From Rhodospirillales bacterium (GTDB lineage: Bacteria > Pseudomonadota > Alphaproteobacteria > Acetobacterales > Acetobacteraceae): 6,220 nt of DNA. The notes below the pieces were generated by a model. That model had not been told where the DNA came from, searched no databases, and was given only the letters and a program-made list of their open reading frames with translations. The position numbers were made by a program, and so were the translations under genes. Shown here one piece after another: positions 5,845 through 6,220 of this stretch. Each line of letters opens with the position of its first letter. The stretch's first letter is position 1. Location: assembly GCA_018971905.1 (NCBI GenBank), contig JAGWZS010000109.1:1-6220 (forward strand), given 5' to 3'.

Positions 5845-6220
5845 TGTGGTTTCTCCTTCGTCTTCGGATTTCACGCGGCAGCACACATGCCCGTCCTGCT
5901 GGCCATAATCGGCCAGGAACAAATCCACACCTCCGCCTACCGCCACCGCATGTGGCAAGAGTGTCACAGGCAGCAGATCTCCCGGCCGCAACGCCTGAAA
6001 TAGCACAAGCGGCAACTGCGCTCTGGCAACTTCAAAGCGCAGGCCTACGTTTGTGCTGTCGGTTAGCTGCTCTACACCGCCTGTCCAGTTTATATCCGGT
6101 CCGCGCCCGCCCAGCAGGCCGGATTGGCTGGCGATTTTCGCTTCAAGCGTTTCAAACGCCGAATAGGGCACGATAAGCCGGATGGTTCCCGAGCCCAGCT
6201 CCGTTTCAAAAATGCCGGTT
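5473..6220 (-). CDS. fliM: Flagellar switch protein: FliM C-terminal part fused in frame to FliN (5' partial)
   Basis: The frame is open to the window edge, so the N-terminus is missing; 248 residues are visible. The end of the FliM middle domain comes first (visible start TGIFETELGSG, then IRLIVPYSAFETLEAKIAS, about 6205-6127). A Trp-containing linker leads to a first SpoA-type domain (about 6048-5866) with LRPGDLLPV, as in the FliM C-terminus. After a charged linker a second SpoA domain follows (about 5724-5518) with VELGRTQISVKDLRALRHGQ and ANGQKLAYGEVV, as in FliN. The tail is acidic (EEEE). Known role: FliM and FliN form the C-ring that binds CheY-P, sets rotation direction and docks FliH-FliI. 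One polypeptide carrying both domains resembles the two-SpoA layout of injectisome SctQ. A GTG at 6171 is not the real start, because FliM-like sequence continues upstream of it. An in-frame ATG with a strong ribosome-binding site at 5844 could also yield FliN alone. Confidence 0.88.
   Translation of the reverse strand, partial: TGIFETELGSGTIRLIVPYSAFETLEAKIASQSGLLGGRGPDINWTGGVEQLTDSTNVGLRFEVARAQLPLVLFQALRPGDLLPVTLLPHAVAVGGGVDLFLADYGQQDGHVCCRVKSEDEGETTMVEQRERLTGAEKLIEPERVELERLQAQPRGAAAITAKVVLDRVQVAVAVELGRTQISVKDLRALRHGQILQLDQVIGEPLAIFANGQKLAYGEVVAVANDRYGVRVTALAEDAVKEEEEVTS
5842..5858 (-). promoter_or_regulatory. Internal ribosome-binding site and in-frame ATG for a FliN-like short product
   Basis: Read on the minus strand, AAGGAG lies at 5858-5853, eight bases before ATG at 5844-5842, inside the fused fliM-fliN frame. 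The match and spacing are better than those before most real starts in this window. The ATG falls in the linker just after the first SpoA domain, where a stand-alone FliN would begin (MVEQRERL), and would give 123 residues ending at 5473. Translation from it is inferred, not shown. Confidence 0.6.

Noticed and set aside
5473..6171. A self-contained switch protein starting at GTG 6171
   Set aside because: The frame is open to the window edge, and the residues upstream of this GTG continue the FliM middle-domain pattern, so the gene is simply cut by the window.
1..6220. An injectisome (virulence type III secretion) cluster, suggested by the two-SpoA switch protein
   Set aside because: The MotA/MotB stator pair and the sigma-28-like factor have no place in an injectisome, and FlhA, FliQ and FliH read as the flagellar versions.

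Overview
The window is a dense, single-direction flagellar gene cluster. Every supported gene lies on the minus strand, so transcription runs from position 6220 down to 1. Adjacent genes overlap by 4 or 8 bases or are separated by at most 7, so this looks like the middle of one long operon. There is no gene-free stretch of any size, no RNA gene, mobile element, CRISPR array or visible terminator, and no convincing promoter. Base composition is GC-rich and looks even throughout. The gene families (FliM/FliN, FliQ, FlhA, FliH, a sigma-28-like factor and a MotA/MotB stator pair) and the small outer-membrane-type peptidoglycan-binding domain of MotB indicate a motile Gram-negative bacterium, most likely a pseudomonadote. 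I cannot place it more precisely from this sequence.

In transcription order the layout is as follows. First comes the C-terminal part of FliM, fused in frame to a FliN-like domain (5473 to beyond 6220). FliQ (5213-5476) and FlhA (3142-5220), two membrane parts of the export gate, come next. A short FliA-like sigma factor (2586-3149) follows, then a stator pair of the MotA/PomA/MotC and MotB/MotD kind (1789-2589 and 949-1785). After that come an unrecognised 90-residue membrane protein (669-941), FliH (22-672), and the first eight codons of another gene (1-25), possibly the export ATPase FliI.

Together these genes supply the rotor switch ring (FliM/FliN), the export gate (FliQ, FlhA) and its cytoplasmic ATPase regulator (FliH). 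They also supply the torque-generating stator (MotA/MotB) and a transcription factor that would switch on late flagellar genes. FliP, FliR, FlhB, FliF and FliG are not in the window.

The most unusual signals are three. One is the FliM-FliN fusion, with a strong internal ribosome-binding site placed exactly where a separate FliN would start. Another is the sigma factor, which appears to have lost its region 3. The third is the small membrane protein between motB and fliH.
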